A stretch of 64,000 bases of DNA from Megamerina dolium. Taxonomy: Eukaryota > Arthropoda > Insecta > Diptera > Megamerinidae. Under the pieces are notes generated by a model that did not search any database, had not been told where the DNA came from, and was given only the letters and a program-made list of their open reading frames with translations. The translations under genes and the position numbers were made by a program. Every line of letters begins with the position of its first letter. Position 1 is the stretch's first letter. Below are positions 31,931 to 44,342 of this stretch, piece after piece. The stretch covers positions 27,083,073 through 27,147,072 of the forward strand of contig OY978526.1 of NCBI GenBank assembly GCA_963854835.1. The letters are read 5' to 3'.

Positions 31931-34587
31931 GCATGCTCTCATCTGAGGTGGAAATTTTCCAAGCTTCAGGAAGTCCTACACATACCAAATAAACAATATG
32001 CTTCAAAGAAATACGATTTTGGATTCAAGTTAGCTTGGCTTGAGGCGGTTTAGACCAAATTAATGTCGCAGATTGGATCCCCCCATAGTACAATCAAACA
32101 TTCCGAACTCCGAATAAAACTATGTAAATCTCCTAGCTGCTATTGTAACAGGTTGGTGAAAGTATATTTGAAAAAGATATCCAGGTGTTATTTCACACGG
32201 CTAACGAGTGATTCCTATTCACCCAAGAGGTTCAAAATTTCAAAATTCAAAATCAAATTCAAAATTCAAAATCGTCATAGCTGAGAATATTTTAGGCTTT
32301 AGGAATTTTTTGAGGTCCATCATACATTTATCCAATCTGCTTAATTTCGGGGTTTTTTATCGATTTTATGGTGCTTTAAATTTCGTTTTGTACGTAAACT
32401 TTCTGACAAAGTATAGATAGAGAGTAAATATGTTCAGGAAAACTGTTGGATAGTAAAAATTAATGAAGGTGGCTCATACATTTAACAGTCTAAGGCCACC
32501 CATAGCAGTTAATTTTGAAAAAATGTAAATTTTCTAAAAGAGCCCATACAGCAATGGAGATAGGTTGGTAACTGTGATATATTTATAAAAAATTTGAAAT
32601 TTCTAAAGGTGATTCTGAATGTTTGAATCGTCAACATTTTTTTACATTAGCAATGAAATGCGACCCGACCAAGTTAAATCAACCCAGATAGAAATTAAGC
32701 CGAACTTATTATATCAATATTTATTTATCATTAAGACGAGCTTCTTTGAAATATAATAGGGAATAACTTATAATACGCATTACTTACAATCATCGAAAAA
32801 AGAATCAAAAAGCTTCTGACATAAACATTCATTGCAAAAAAATTCGAATTGAATCAAAATTTAAATTCACAACATGTTTGCATTTGGCATTAGGACAAAA
32901 GAATTCTCCAAAAAAATGTTGCTGAAATTCAATAAAATTATTTGAATATAAGCAACCCCTTCAAAATCATCAAAGACAAACTACTTACTTACTAAGAAAG
33001 AAAAAAAAACATAAATAAATAAATGAAATGAAATTTGCAAAAGTAGAAAATAGGTAAAAATCTGCAATGTAAACATAAAAGCCTCAATTGTGACCTTAAT
33101 TTGAAGGAATACCGCGTGCGCATAAAGGATTTTAAAATCTAATTTAAAATATTTTCAAGTACCAGCAAAAAGCACACGCTTATACAAACATACCTTACAT
33201 ACATATACTCGTATTCGCCGTTGCGAAAGGATACAAAAGATACCGCCAAACACAATGCAGAATAAACAAATAAGTACGCGTCCATCACAACATTGCCTTT
33301 ATGTGGCGTATCCTTGCAAATCTGTATGTATGTACCACATCCATTTAAATTTACATATGAACTCACAAAAACACACATGAACACACATGTACACGTATGT
33401 ATATACATCGCTCGCATATTATTTGCAAATTAGCCGCCAAGAGTCCTTTTCTTTTGGTTGCCTTTACTTTTTGCCAATAAACAAAACCAATAAAGCGTTA
33501 AGCGTGCACACGAGACAAATACAATGCATACATGTAGTATGTTACATGTGCCTAGGACGATGGGAGTGAGTGCAATCAATGATGTCATTGATGTCATTTT
33601 GTCAAACAAATTTTAAAATTGGCCATAGGGCGTATGTTGATAGGTTGGTTGGTTAGTTGGTTGGTTGGTAGTTAGGTACATGCATACAAACAATATGTGG
33701 TATTGAAAAAATATTCACATGTGATAAGAAAAGGATTTTGAAACTCTTGTGGTTGTTGCTTCTCTTTTTTTTTTTGCAATTTGTTTGCTAGTTCCTGGTT
33801 ACATGCTGCTGGTCGCTACTTTTGAAATTTCCTTTTTTAAACGAAAATTGTATATATATGAGGCAAAAAATAAAGAGATACATCTGCCCAGATGAAAATG
33901 GGTGAAATGTCAATGGTTAAATTTGATTGAGTTTGTTGTTGTTAGTGCTGCAAATATTACGCATGTATGACGACATGTCATCGCATTAGATTTAGTACTA
34001 TACATACGGTTGGCACGCTTCAATAAATTTGAATAACCAAAATATGGGGAATAAAATGAACGTAGATATGCTTTGAAATTCTGCCAAATGGAAAAGTTTA
34101 TTTTCTTCTTTTTCTTTTTTCATCTTTTTCAAAATAATCTAAAGGATTTTTTGATTTCATAATGCCTTCATCTTCATCAGCAATGAATTTTAAGTTTCTC
34201 TTCTTTCTTCTTGGCTACTTTAAAAAAAATATCTTTTGATTATTTCTAATATTTCTCAAATTATTTTTCCAATGGATATATTAATGGAGTTCGCTCATCC
34301 GATGCATAAAGTCTTGCAAACGAGCATATTTTGCAACCACAGCAACAAAATGTAAGGTATGATAGAATTGCATTTACTATGCGCTTGAAAGTATGCAACA
34401 CTAAAAACCTGTAAGATATACAATTTGTTATGACACATCAAACAGCTGTTATAGCACAAAGTGTGAATCAAATAGATACACCAATAGTTTTAGAAAGTAA
34501 TTAGAAATTAATTTAAATTCCCTGATTATGATTATTTGATTACAAATGATTATTTACAATTTTCCAAAACCATTGCTATTATTATTG
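31931..34587. other. AT-rich stretch without recognisable genes
   Basis: Contains a TTGG/TTAG tract (33641-33668) and many A/T runs. The open frames seen on either strand lack signal, motif or repeat support. Confidence 0.4.
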
Positions 34588-35200
34588 TTATCGTTGGGGG
34601 ATGTTGCACTGCGACCTATAAAATCTATTGTGCCCCTTCATGGACTTAGAGTTTGTCTCTTAGCCCAATTTCCTCGATGAATTGTAGTATTGGTCCTACT
34701 TCACAGAGTCTAAGTTCGTCCTCGGTTATGGTGAAATCTCTCAAGTGTTTCCTTCTCTTGTGCATCAGGGCGGAAAAAATTCCTATCACATGTTGTGCGG
34801 TCTCGTCCTCTTCCCTACAAAACCTGCAAAGAGCATCTGAGAAAATTCCCAGTTTTGTTAGGTGATGGTTAATCCTACAATGCCCTGTTAATAATCCCAT
34901 AATGATTCTTAAGTTGTTCTTCGTTAGATTCATGCAGTCTTCGTAGCGTTTTAGGTTATATATCCCTAGTGCTAGTTTGAAGTATGATAATCCCGGTATG
35001 TTTTCCCAGTTTAATCTTCTTTGTCTATCCTCTTCTTCCCAGATAATATGCGAGATGTTACCCGATTCTAATCCACAGAATGGTTCGGGCCCTACAAATG
35101 GAGTGATGCTCCTTTCCTGGCAAGTTTATCTATCCTTTCATTTATATTGATCCCTCCATGCACCGGAACCCATAGAATCCACACCTGACTGAGTTGGCCT
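34588..35200 (-). pseudogene. I/LOA-like LINE relic: RNase H C-terminus and tail
   Basis: The main open frame (34933-34646) reads LTKNNLRIIMGLLTGHCRIN, then LGIFSDALCRFCREEDETAQ and HVIGIFSALMHKRRKHL. This is the Cys/His-containing segment (CRFC...E...H) that follows RNase H in I/LOA/R1-type LINEs. Upstream, in other frames, VWILWVPVHGG and a NE-x-x-D-x-LARKGA piece mark the RNase H active-site end. The 3' end carries the shared GGGGCACAATAGA...GCAGTGCAAC signature. Confidence 0.7.
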
Positions 35201-35336
35201 AAGATGATGTAAGTTTTGATGTAACTTGGTACAAAAACGTTTGCGGACAAACTTGATTTAAAAAAAATATTCTCAAATTTCGAGTGAGTTGAGACGAACG
35301 GACAATTAGTGTTTCATAAGTTTTGGGTTTTATTTT
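35201..35336. other. Short unassigned spacer
   Basis: No feature recognised between the LINE relic and the mini-me-like copy. Confidence 0.3.
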
Positions 35337-36960
35337 TATACCCTGCATAATGCAATATGCATGGTATATTCATTTCGGTCAGATGTTTGTGTCCACTTGA
35401 AGGAATCTCCGGAGATATAGACATAGATATATATTCGTGATCAGCGTCGATTAAATTTTCGATTTAACGATGTCCGTCCGTCCGTCCGTCAGTCCGTCCG
35501 TCCGTCCGTCCGTCCGTCTGTCTGTCACCTGGCTGGTTCGCACGATAACTTGAGTAAATATTGAGCTATTTCGATGAAATTTGGCGTAAGTAATCTATGA
35601 TCCAAGGGTACGGAGGGGATTGATATTGGGCATGATCGGTCAATAGCCACGCCCACACCAAGCATTCAAAGCGACTAACCTCGGAATTTTCAAAATCTTT
35701 AACTTGCTATAACTCACATAATATACCACTTGGGACAACAATATTCTGCACATGGAGATATATTATACTACTATATAACCTCACCAAAAGTGGTTGAGCC
35801 ACGCCTACTTTTTAGCGTAGTTCTCATACAAAGTGTCTGTACTTCTTTTAAATTGAAACAGCTGTAACTTCTACAATCTTCTGTCCAGAATAACCATAAT
35901 TGACACTTAGAATAATATCGTAGTCGGTAATAATATGGCAGAAAATCAGTGTGCCACGCCCACTCCTTTTTGGGTCTCCCATACAAAGTTGCGGAAATTA
36001 AAAAAATGTTACCGGTTATAACTTGCAAACTATTCAGCGTAGAATAACGAGATTTAAGGTGTGGATTAGTATTGTACGAGCAACTAGGCTCACAGAAAAT
36101 GGGCGCACCACGCCCACTGTTTATCGTAGCCCCCATACAAATTTTAAATTGAAACAGCTGTAACTTCGGCAATCTTCTGTCTAGAATAACCATAATTGAC
36201 ACTTAAATTAATATCATAGTCGGAAAAAATCTGGCAGAAAATCAGTGTGCCACGCCCACTCCTTCATGAGTCTCCCATACAAAGTCAAGGGAATTAAACT
36301 AAAACTTTTAAGCTCCATAACTTACAAACCATTTAGCGTAGGACAACGAGATTTAAGGTATGGATTAGTATTGTACGAGCAACTAGGCTCACAGAAAATG
36401 GGCGCACCATGCCCATTGTTTATTGTAGCCCCCATACAAATTTTAAATTTAAACAGCTGTAACTTCGGCAATCTTCTGTCTAGAATAACCATAATTGACA
36501 CTTAAATTAACATCGTAGTCGGAAATAATCTGGCAGAAAATCAGTGTGCCACGCCCACTCCTTCATAGGTCTCCCATACAAAGTCGAGCGAATTAAACTA
36601 AAACTTTTAAGCTCGATAACTTACAAACCATTTAGCGTAGGACAACCAAATTTAAGGTGTGGATTTATATTGAAAAATTTATTAGATAATATACCAGAAA
36701 GAGATACGTCACGCCCCCTTTTTATATAGCTTCCGTACATAGTTTTTTTTTTTTAGGTCAACCCATTGCAACCTATGTAGTTTAGTATTATAGGCATAAA
36801 TTGATCCTCCAAAATTGGTGAGGTACGCCTGCTTCTTAATGTAGGTCCTATACAAAGTAGTGGAAGAAAAGGATGGATATACGAGCAAACTTTTTATATA
36901 TACCTCTACATATGCAGGGTATAATTTGGTCGGCCCTAGCCGACTGTAAGGAGATTTTTT
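35337..36960 (+). mobile_element. mini-me/DINE-1-like element, subfamily B (copy 3)
   Basis: Starts TATACCCTGCATAATG; ends CATATGCAGGGTATAATTTGG, hairpin GTCGGCCCTAGCCGAC, GGAGATTTTTT. The GTCC tract (about 35473-35523) is long. Eight CCACGCCCA-type boxes recur at 35647, 35799, 35954, 36108, 36250, 36407, 36549 and 36709. The 3' third (T-run near 36745, AGGTCAACCCATTGC) differs from subfamily A. Apart from the GTCC tract it appears identical to copy 4 at 44343-45939, with different flanks. Open frames inside it are incidental. Confidence 0.75.
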
Positions 36961-39900
36961 CATTTTCATTTTGTCAAATTGAGAACTATAGCATATTTCT
37001 GTTAAAAGATTTTAATTTTCAATTTGAGATGATATTATGACTCAACGTTTAGTGTTTGAAAGAGCTCAACTCGATCTCAGGATGATATCTAACCGTAATA
37101 TTTATTGAGAAATTTATTTGACTCTTACAATCGACAGCAAATTATAAGTTCGCATTACTTTTATAGGCATTTCGTATTTATTTTTCAAAATACCATTTTA
37201 GCACTTCTTAAAGGCATTTTAATCAAAGCAAGAATGTAAGGCCTTTGCTCTTATACTTCTTTTACAGTACTTTTTTAATGTCTCTAAAGCAAAGCGAGAT
37301 GGTAAGGCCTTTGCTCTCATACTTGTTTTATAGTATTTTTTAAGGCCTCTTAACCACAGCGGGAGGGTAGGGCCTTTGATTTTGGCTCATTTCATACAAA
37401 GAAAAAATACAGAAAGCTAAGGCCTAAGAGATGCGAAAAAATTCATTTTTTAATGCCTTTTCATCTCCTTTTTCTGCTACTGGGTACTGCTGTTGGTCGT
37501 ACTTTCTTCTGTACTCACCTCCAAAGCAATCCTTCGAATAAGTCTAAAAGTCTTGACAATTATATTTCTCTCAAAAACTGCAAGCTTTGTCCGTTAAAGT
37601 TTCGATTGTCGACCACTTGTACTTCTACTAATTAGATTTAAGATGTCGTATTAGAAGATGAGAAAAATGGGAGATCACTTTATTCTACCGATGCTAAATT
37701 CGAATTACTTTATGAACTTCAGATAAAGTGAAGTATCCTGAGATAGTAAATTGCTTAGGAGAGCATATGTTAAGCTCAAAACATCCAATGTGCTGACGAC
37801 TTTATGATAGTGCAGCAGTGTCTTTGGCAAGACAGCGAATATTTCTCCATGCAAAACTCTCTGATAACATATGCGTCAGTAACTTGTTGAAGGAAAGCCT
37901 GTCACACATATTTGAAGAATCACATCGCTAAACTTCAAAGAGTTGTAGCTATTTATTGTACTGACGTTCGGCCTACAATTTCGTATATGTCTCAACCTCG
38001 ACATCTTACTCAACGTACATGCGCTTGATGCCTTTCTCTTTGATGAGACTATAAAGATCGTCTATATGATAAACCGCCGTGGTTATTGATATGTCACAAG
38101 CATTGAAATAGTGAATATCGCTGGTGGTGCTAACGTGCTAACTACTTCAACAGAATCAATTGTGAAAAAACGAAGTGGGGTTCCTTTCACCGAGGTTCAA
38201 AATACCGCATAGTTCACGTCAATGTTAGATTGTCGCAAAAGTCTTACGGATAACTCTGGAACATATGAATTTTTGACTTTTGGTTAAAACAGTAGGTGGA
38301 AACGAGCACAGTTTAGAAATATCGGTACTAATATATTAAGAGGGGAAACATTTGATCTCTCGAATACCATGAAAACTGCACAGTTTTATTCGGTAACTAA
38401 CTGGTAGACTGACAGAGTGAATAGAACCTATGGGTTGTTGTACAATGTACTGTGTCTTTGTCTAAGTGCTACTTTCCAACCATTGTCGCTATGAGTATTT
38501 TCTCATAAATAATATATGTTCACACTACAATCTCATTGTAGTTGGCATTACTTTCTTGCACCAAAGTCAACCACATCATTTTCCCGATCGGATGTACATA
38601 TGTGTGTTCAGAATACATGACCAACATGACCAGCAAAATGGTGACGTGTGTGTCACGTGGCATAATGAATAGGTTTTCAATTAAATTTCGATATTTTCTG
38701 TATGGGGCAATAACATATCTTACATAACTAGTTTCAAAAACTTACTTACTATCGAATTCGTATTCTTTTTATTAGATTAACGATGCATATAAATGGACAT
38801 AGTCCAGGGTCAATCGACCTAGTGTCTTACAATATTATTTATGTACATGCATATATGTCGAAAATGACTATAAATCATTGATATTGAAATTGGAAATACA
38901 AGTATTTTATATTCCTTTTTTTTTTATTTCCCTTTCTCATCACCCAAATAAAGCAAACGTAAGGTCGACGGTTGTCGCTGGTTACACATTGTCAAAATAA
39001 TGTATTAAAACATGGTTACATGCTTGCATTGAGAAGTGAAATTGTTGTTAAACAAGCCGGCAAATATTTGTTACATGTTGCAAATTCATTATTATCATTT
39101 ACATTACCCATAAGCAATGACCATTCGCCTTTTAATATTGAAATACTGTGACGTGCGTTTATATACCTACGATATGTATGTTTGTAGTAGTGTGCTTGTA
39201 AGTGTGCACACGCGTTTAACCCTTTCAGGCATTCCGATTAGGATGCAACCCTTGTAACAAGAATATTACATAGCAAATAATCATGATCATGAGCATAGTG
39301 ATGACGTTGCCATTGCACTGAGTTATAACACTTGACCATTCGGGTTACAATAATTAGCATAATTGAAAGTCATTGAGTGGAAATAAAATGGATTTAATTC
39401 GTATTATTTGAATTTTTATTTCAAACGCTTAACAAGTTGTTACATGTAAGTTTATGTACACGTTGACCATCTGTGTTTTTTTTTTTATTTTTTTCATTTC
39501 AAAATTTGACAAATGCTTTTTAAATATTACTCACACATCGTGTCTAATAATGATAGATATTGCTGCTGGTGGTCAATGCATTGAACAATTATTGCACATG
39601 ACTGCATGATAAATGTAGAAATTATTTAAATAGCATAGCTTAGGTACACATGTAGGTATTTTTTTGTATTTTGTTTGCTGAAACAACATTGTAAATTCGT
39701 ATGGGTAAATTTTAGTGCAAAAGTTAAACAGATGTGTGGTTTTTGTCAAGCTTTGCATTACAATTTTGTTTATCACGATGATTTGGGTCATTGTTTTACG
39801 AATGACCACACAAATTGTAAACTAAAATAACGTGTTTAGACTTAGTTCTAAAAGAGTTTTATAAAATCGGTATTATTGAATTTAGGGATGAGCGATATTT

Positions 39901-40030
39901 TCATTAAAGAAGGGGGAATTTTTTTTTATATGTCAATACTATGAGTATGTCAGAGTAGATTTGAACACATTTTGTAATATGACGTCGAGCTACACTGTGC
40001 TGCCAAATCACTTTATCACTTAATATTTTA
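36961..40030. other. AT-rich stretch without recognisable genes
   Basis: Contains the ~65-base tandem repeat at 37190-37385 (listed separately) and otherwise unique-looking AT-rich DNA. No coding region could be supported. Confidence 0.4.
37190..37385. repeat. Tandem repeat, about three units of ~65 bases
   Basis: GTAAGGCCTTTGCTCTTATACTT (37236), GTAAGGCCTTTGCTCTCATACTT (37302) and GTAGGGCCTTTGATTTTGGC (37367) mark the units. Each is preceded by an AAGC-A-GA-like stretch and followed by TTTTACAGTA/TTTTATAGTA and TTTTTAA. Spacing is 66 then 65 bases. The third unit is the most diverged. Confidence 0.7.
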
Positions 40031-40064
40031 TGCTTACTATTGCTGCATCCATAGTACAACTTCT

Positions 40065-40920
40065 TTGGGTTTGGTTATTATTATTATTAGAGGGTTGTAT
40101 TGCACTGTGACCCTAAGTCTATTGTGCACCCCATCATGGACTAGAGTATTTCCAGCATCCATAAGGAAGTTTAGTATAGCTCCTACCATATTGGACTTCA
40201 GCAGATTTTTCCTTATTATAAATTTCCCAAAGTTTTTCTTTCTTGTGCTCATAAGTGCTGGGCACGTTCCCAATACATGTTTTGCAGTTTCATTCTCCCC
40301 CCCTGCATTGTCGGCAGGTTTCATTCGAGAAGATTCCCAATTTCGTTAGGTGATAATTCAGACTGCAGTGTCCTGTTAATAATCGCGTGATTAAACTGAT
40401 ACATTCCTCAAGTCAATTTAGGTTATAGGCCCCTAAAAGTATCTTGGATTGGGACAACTCTGGTAAATTTTCCCAGTATGATTGTCTTTCTGATTCTTCA
40501 CTCTTTTTAATGAGCATGGATAAAGCTACTCTGCCCAGACCACAGAAGGGTTCTGGGCCTATAAAAGGGTGTTGCGCACTCCCTTCCTGGCAAACCTATC
40601 CGCTAATTCGTTACCTCCAACTCCAATATGTCCTGGAACCCAAAGGATCCATAATTGGTTATTTTCACCAAGTTTATTTAGCTTGTCAAGGCATTCCCAC
40701 ACCACTTTTGAGTTCACCTGATTAGAGTTCAGTGCCTTGATAGCAGCCTGACTGTCTGTCACGATTGCAATCCTTCCATTCCGGTATTGGCGCATGATAT
40801 TGAAGTGGGCACATCTGTCAATCGCGTATATTTCCGCTTGAAAGACAGTAGTATTGTTACCTAAAGGTTTCGAGTATTTTATCCGTGTGCCTATCACTCC
40901 TTCTCCGGCCCTTCCGGGTT
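40065..40920 (-). pseudogene. I/LOA-like LINE relic: RNase H domain and C-terminus
   Basis: On the minus strand, the 40897-40559 frame reads FQAEIYAIDRCAHFN (catalytic E), IAIVTDSQAAIKALNS (catalytic D), LWILWVPGHIGVGGNELADR and FARKGV (GNxxAD: last catalytic D). This is a good RNase H minus its first strand. A second frame (40324-40037) carries NETAKHVLGTCPALMSTRKK, the post-RNase H His/Cys segment. The 3' edge has the shared AGACTTAGGGTCACAGTGCA signature (about 40090-40115). Frames are broken between the two pieces. Confidence 0.75.
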
Positions 40921-41670
40921 TGGTTAGATTAGATTAAAGCAGCTGTCTCTTAGACCAAACAAGGCCCATTGTGGCATCACAGGTGGGATACCCCATACAA
41001 ATACAAAATGAGGCCCGGCACCCCCAGAACACCCCGTTTTGTTCTTTGGGTATATCTCTGGATCTATTTGAAGTACAGTGATGAAATTTGTTACAAATAC
41101 GTTGATTGATAATATCATCCCAAAGGAAAAATTTGAGTAAGATTGGCAAATGAGACGTGTTACAAACTACATACTTCTCTGTGTATATCTCTGGAACTAT
41201 TCAAGTCATTGTAATGAAATTTGGTATAAGAACGATAATTCACGATGGCATTACCACCGGAAAAAGTTTTGATTATTTCTTCGCCATGACGAAGGCTGGC
41301 AATGCCATTTTAAAGGGAAAATATGAGTGTGATTAGAAGGGGTATGTTAACTAGAGAGGTCGGCTCAAAGTGTAATTTAGGGCAGCAAAGAGTCTTAGTG
41401 CTGTCGTGTATAGATTTTTTTTTAATTTTTTTAAATATATATTTTTTAACAATAAATTTTTTGTCATTTTTTAAAAGACAATATATGTAAAATTACAGGT
41501 CTTCTGCTAAATATGCTGCAACACCATTAAAAATGAAAAATAATGTACAACAGGATGATATGCCAATATCATACACTTATGCATTTTTTTTAAGAATATA
41601 ACACCCCATTATTGCTTTTTGCTCCTTTGTATTTTGTATTTCTTTAAAATGAGACTGTTCTTAGTGAAAA
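40921..41670. other. Repeat-like spacer and AT-rich DNA
   Basis: Begins with GGTTAGATTAGATTAAAG and AGACCAAACAAGGCCCATTGTG, phrases seen near LINE/SINE edges (compare 942-1015). Two diverged copies of a block follow (TATATCTCTGGATCTATTTGAAG at 41050 and TATATCTCTGGAACTATTCAAG at 41187), an apparent short duplication of ~137 bases. No gene recognised. Confidence 0.4.
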
Positions 41671-41898
41671 ATGAGAAAATTCACATTAACAATTTATTTT
41701 TTTTTTATTATTCTTCTTTTTAAAATGAAAAATGTTTCAAATGCAAAATATCATAAGAAGAATGGGAGGAAAAAAGAAAATCTCATACCAACGCAAACAT
41801 CAAAATACAAATGCTTATATGATATGATATGGGTTAAGAAGGATTTTAGACGAAATGAACCCCTTTTATATACATGTAGTACATCAAGCAGAGGCTAA
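41671..41898 (+). CDS. Candidate small secreted peptide
   Basis: A 75-residue open frame. Residues 1-25 form a plausible signal peptide (FTLTIYFFFIILLF core, cleavage after VSNA). The mature part is Lys/Asn-rich (KYHKKNGRKKENL) and has two cysteines 26 residues apart (KYKCLYDMIWVKK ... LLYTCSTSS). DMIWVKK is faintly like the D-[IL]-P-W-[FY]-x-K signature of the proteins at 50851 and 57815. No TATAAA box is seen upstream, and codon evidence is weak. It may be a chance frame. Confidence 0.3.
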   Translation: MRKFTLTIYFFFIILLFKMKNVSNAKYHKKNGRKKENLIPTQTSKYKCLYDMIWVKKDFRRNEPLLYTCSTSSRG

Positions 41899-44342
41899 TA
41901 ATTGAGAAGTTAAATCACATATTGCATATTTTAAACCTCAAATACACACACAAAATATCACATTATCGGTGTAAAGTCACATGTCCTTAAGGATTTCATA
42001 TGCCCCTTTCCCCTTTTTTTTCACACATCATACTCACTTCATATTTATTATGTAAATACCTTCTGCTCAGTAACATATCATAATGATTGGTGATATGTGG
42101 AGTGTGTGTGGATGTGTGTGTGTGTGTATTTGTGATTTAAAATATTTAAAATTACGTTTGTCACACATCATCAAAACATCAATCAAAACGCGAACTGATG
42201 ATATGATTATCCTATATATATAAGACTCTGTTGACTTCACACATCCATATAAGCATGTGTAAAATATAGCCTTCTATGTTGTTGATGTTGTTCTTGTTAT
42301 TATTATTATTATTATTATTATGAATTTAAAGTGTCGTTTACTATGCGATATTCATATCTTTAAAACTCTTTACTACTATAAAGGGGTATTAACCTCTTGT
42401 TTGAAAACGTCGTGCTTGAGATTGCGTATCTACAATATTTCATTTTTTTTTCATATAAATTTGCATTTTTCATATTCATTTTTACTATTTTTGTTGTTGT
42501 TAAAAATCGAAAAAAATGCATGTAATTTATCCTTTGACAAAATATCAATGAATAGTGAAAGCGCCTGTCAATACATACATATGTACTATATGTACATATA
42601 TGCAGATGTATGTACGAACACGCGTACGAACGTATGTGCCAACTCCCATCCAACAGCTCACATGTTCTCACCCATTACAAAACAGTGGCAAATCGTTTTT
42701 TGCTTTTCTGATTGTCACACTAATGTGTTTGTTGCGTGTTTCGCGGAGTAATACTCGTATGTGTGTGTGTGTAGACGAGGGGTGAGTGTTCTTCACCCAG
42801 AGAGCGTCCCACAGCGTAATTTTATTTTTTTTATCACATTCACACATCCTGACGATGTGTGAAAATTTGAAATGAGAAAAATAGGAAAGCACAAAAAATG
42901 GGAATAATGATCAAATAAAATGAATATTGATGCTTAGAGGCAACAAACAAAACAACAACAACAAAAACTGATACAAAATACAACTACTGTGCTGCATGTG
43001 GCAGTTTCGATATATATTCTTGTAATAGTAGTAGTAGTAATTGTTGTTGTTGTTGTTATGGAAAAAATGCCATTGAAAATAATTATTTCATTGCCAATTG
43101 CAACCAAATAATCACCTTTGTATGGCATTAACTTCTTTTTTTTTTCATCGAAGATTAATGATTTGTTTTGGAATTCAAAGTTAAATGATGATGGCACATG
43201 CTATCATCGTATTGAAATGATGAAAATTAATTTTTATTATAATAATTTTTGTACATGTATTCATGTGTGGCGATGTAATTTGAGTACTTGAAAATTTTGT
43301 GACATCATTAATTTAATTTTTTTTTTCTTTTTATTATTATTAATCAAAATGATTACTTGTATTCATGAAAGTTTTGGAAATTTTTATTGAGAGCTGTTAA
43401 AAAATGTAATGCGTTAAAATGAAATCCAGCTGTGACTCAAGAAATCGAAAAATGATTATTTTAATAATGCTCCGAAGTTTTGTAGTGCTCCCTTATAGAG
43501 TGGAATTTTTGATGTATGAGCAACTCTCATTAATTTTGTCTCATTAATATTTCCCGTAAACATACTAACCCCCTCTCTTTTAAACAGGAGGCCCATACAA
43601 AATAGACACTCAAAAAAATGATCTGCAAACAAAATCATTGCTTTTTAATGCAATTCCACTTTCGGATTTAGTTAGCACTGATAAATTCATGGCAAAATAA
43701 GAATAAATGTGATAACTTTAACGCGTATACACTTAGCATGCTCGCTTAGTTCAGTGCTGCCAATTACTTTCATGTTTTCCGCTATACAGAGATGTTACTT
43801 ATCGATATATTTTTACTAAAACGTTAAAAATATTATATTGAAGAAGAAAAGAAATGGGAAAAAAGGCTTCAACAAAATTATTTCATTATTTTTTATATAT
43901 TTTATTAGTTAAATAATCTGAATTTGTTCTATTTGAAATTTATATATGTAATACAAATCAAATCAACTTTGTGTAGAAAACTTAGAATCGATGTCATTTT
44001 ATTGGCACAAAGATAGCGAATTGTCAAATAAAACACGGCTATAGTATGGCAGCACCTTAAGGACGTGTAACAGGGCGTAAAAATATTGGCCAAATAAAAC
44101 TAATGTGAATCAAAGTTACATTGTGTTCTCCAAGAAGGGATTTCTGGGCAACTGCATAGTTTTATTAGTAAATTCTCAGGTTTTCTCGCATGGCATCCCC
44201 CTTAGACGTACAAATACGGGGTAAGTACAATATTATGTATGGGAAAAATACTGAAGAGACGAAACTAAGGAGGCTCAGAGGTACATTTTATCATACTGTC
44301 AGCTCGTTGAGCTATTGAGTTGTTTTTTAATTTTCAATTTAT
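41899..44342. other. AT-rich stretch without recognisable genes
   Basis: Contains TG and ATT microsatellites (42108-42127; 42299-42320). A decayed block (43575-43665: AGGAGGCCCATACAAAATAG, AACAAAATCATTGCTTTTTAATG) resembles the downstream flank of the peptide array. Open frames up to 143 codons here look low-complexity and lack support. Confidence 0.35.

Noticed and set aside
35771..36202. 143-codon minus-strand frame, repeated identically at 44749-45180
   Set aside because: It lies within the non-coding modules of the two mini-me-like copies; identity reflects the identical DNA, and the frame is not kept in copies 1 and 2.
36745..36900. Different 3' third of subfamily B as a separate insertion
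   Set aside because: It ends in the same TATGCAGGGTATA/hairpin/GGAGATTTTTT terminus and lacks target duplications, so it is better explained as subfamily divergence.
42320..42751. 143-codon plus-strand frame
   Set aside because: Low-complexity, overlaps equally long minus-strand frames, no signal peptide, motif, promoter or repeat support.
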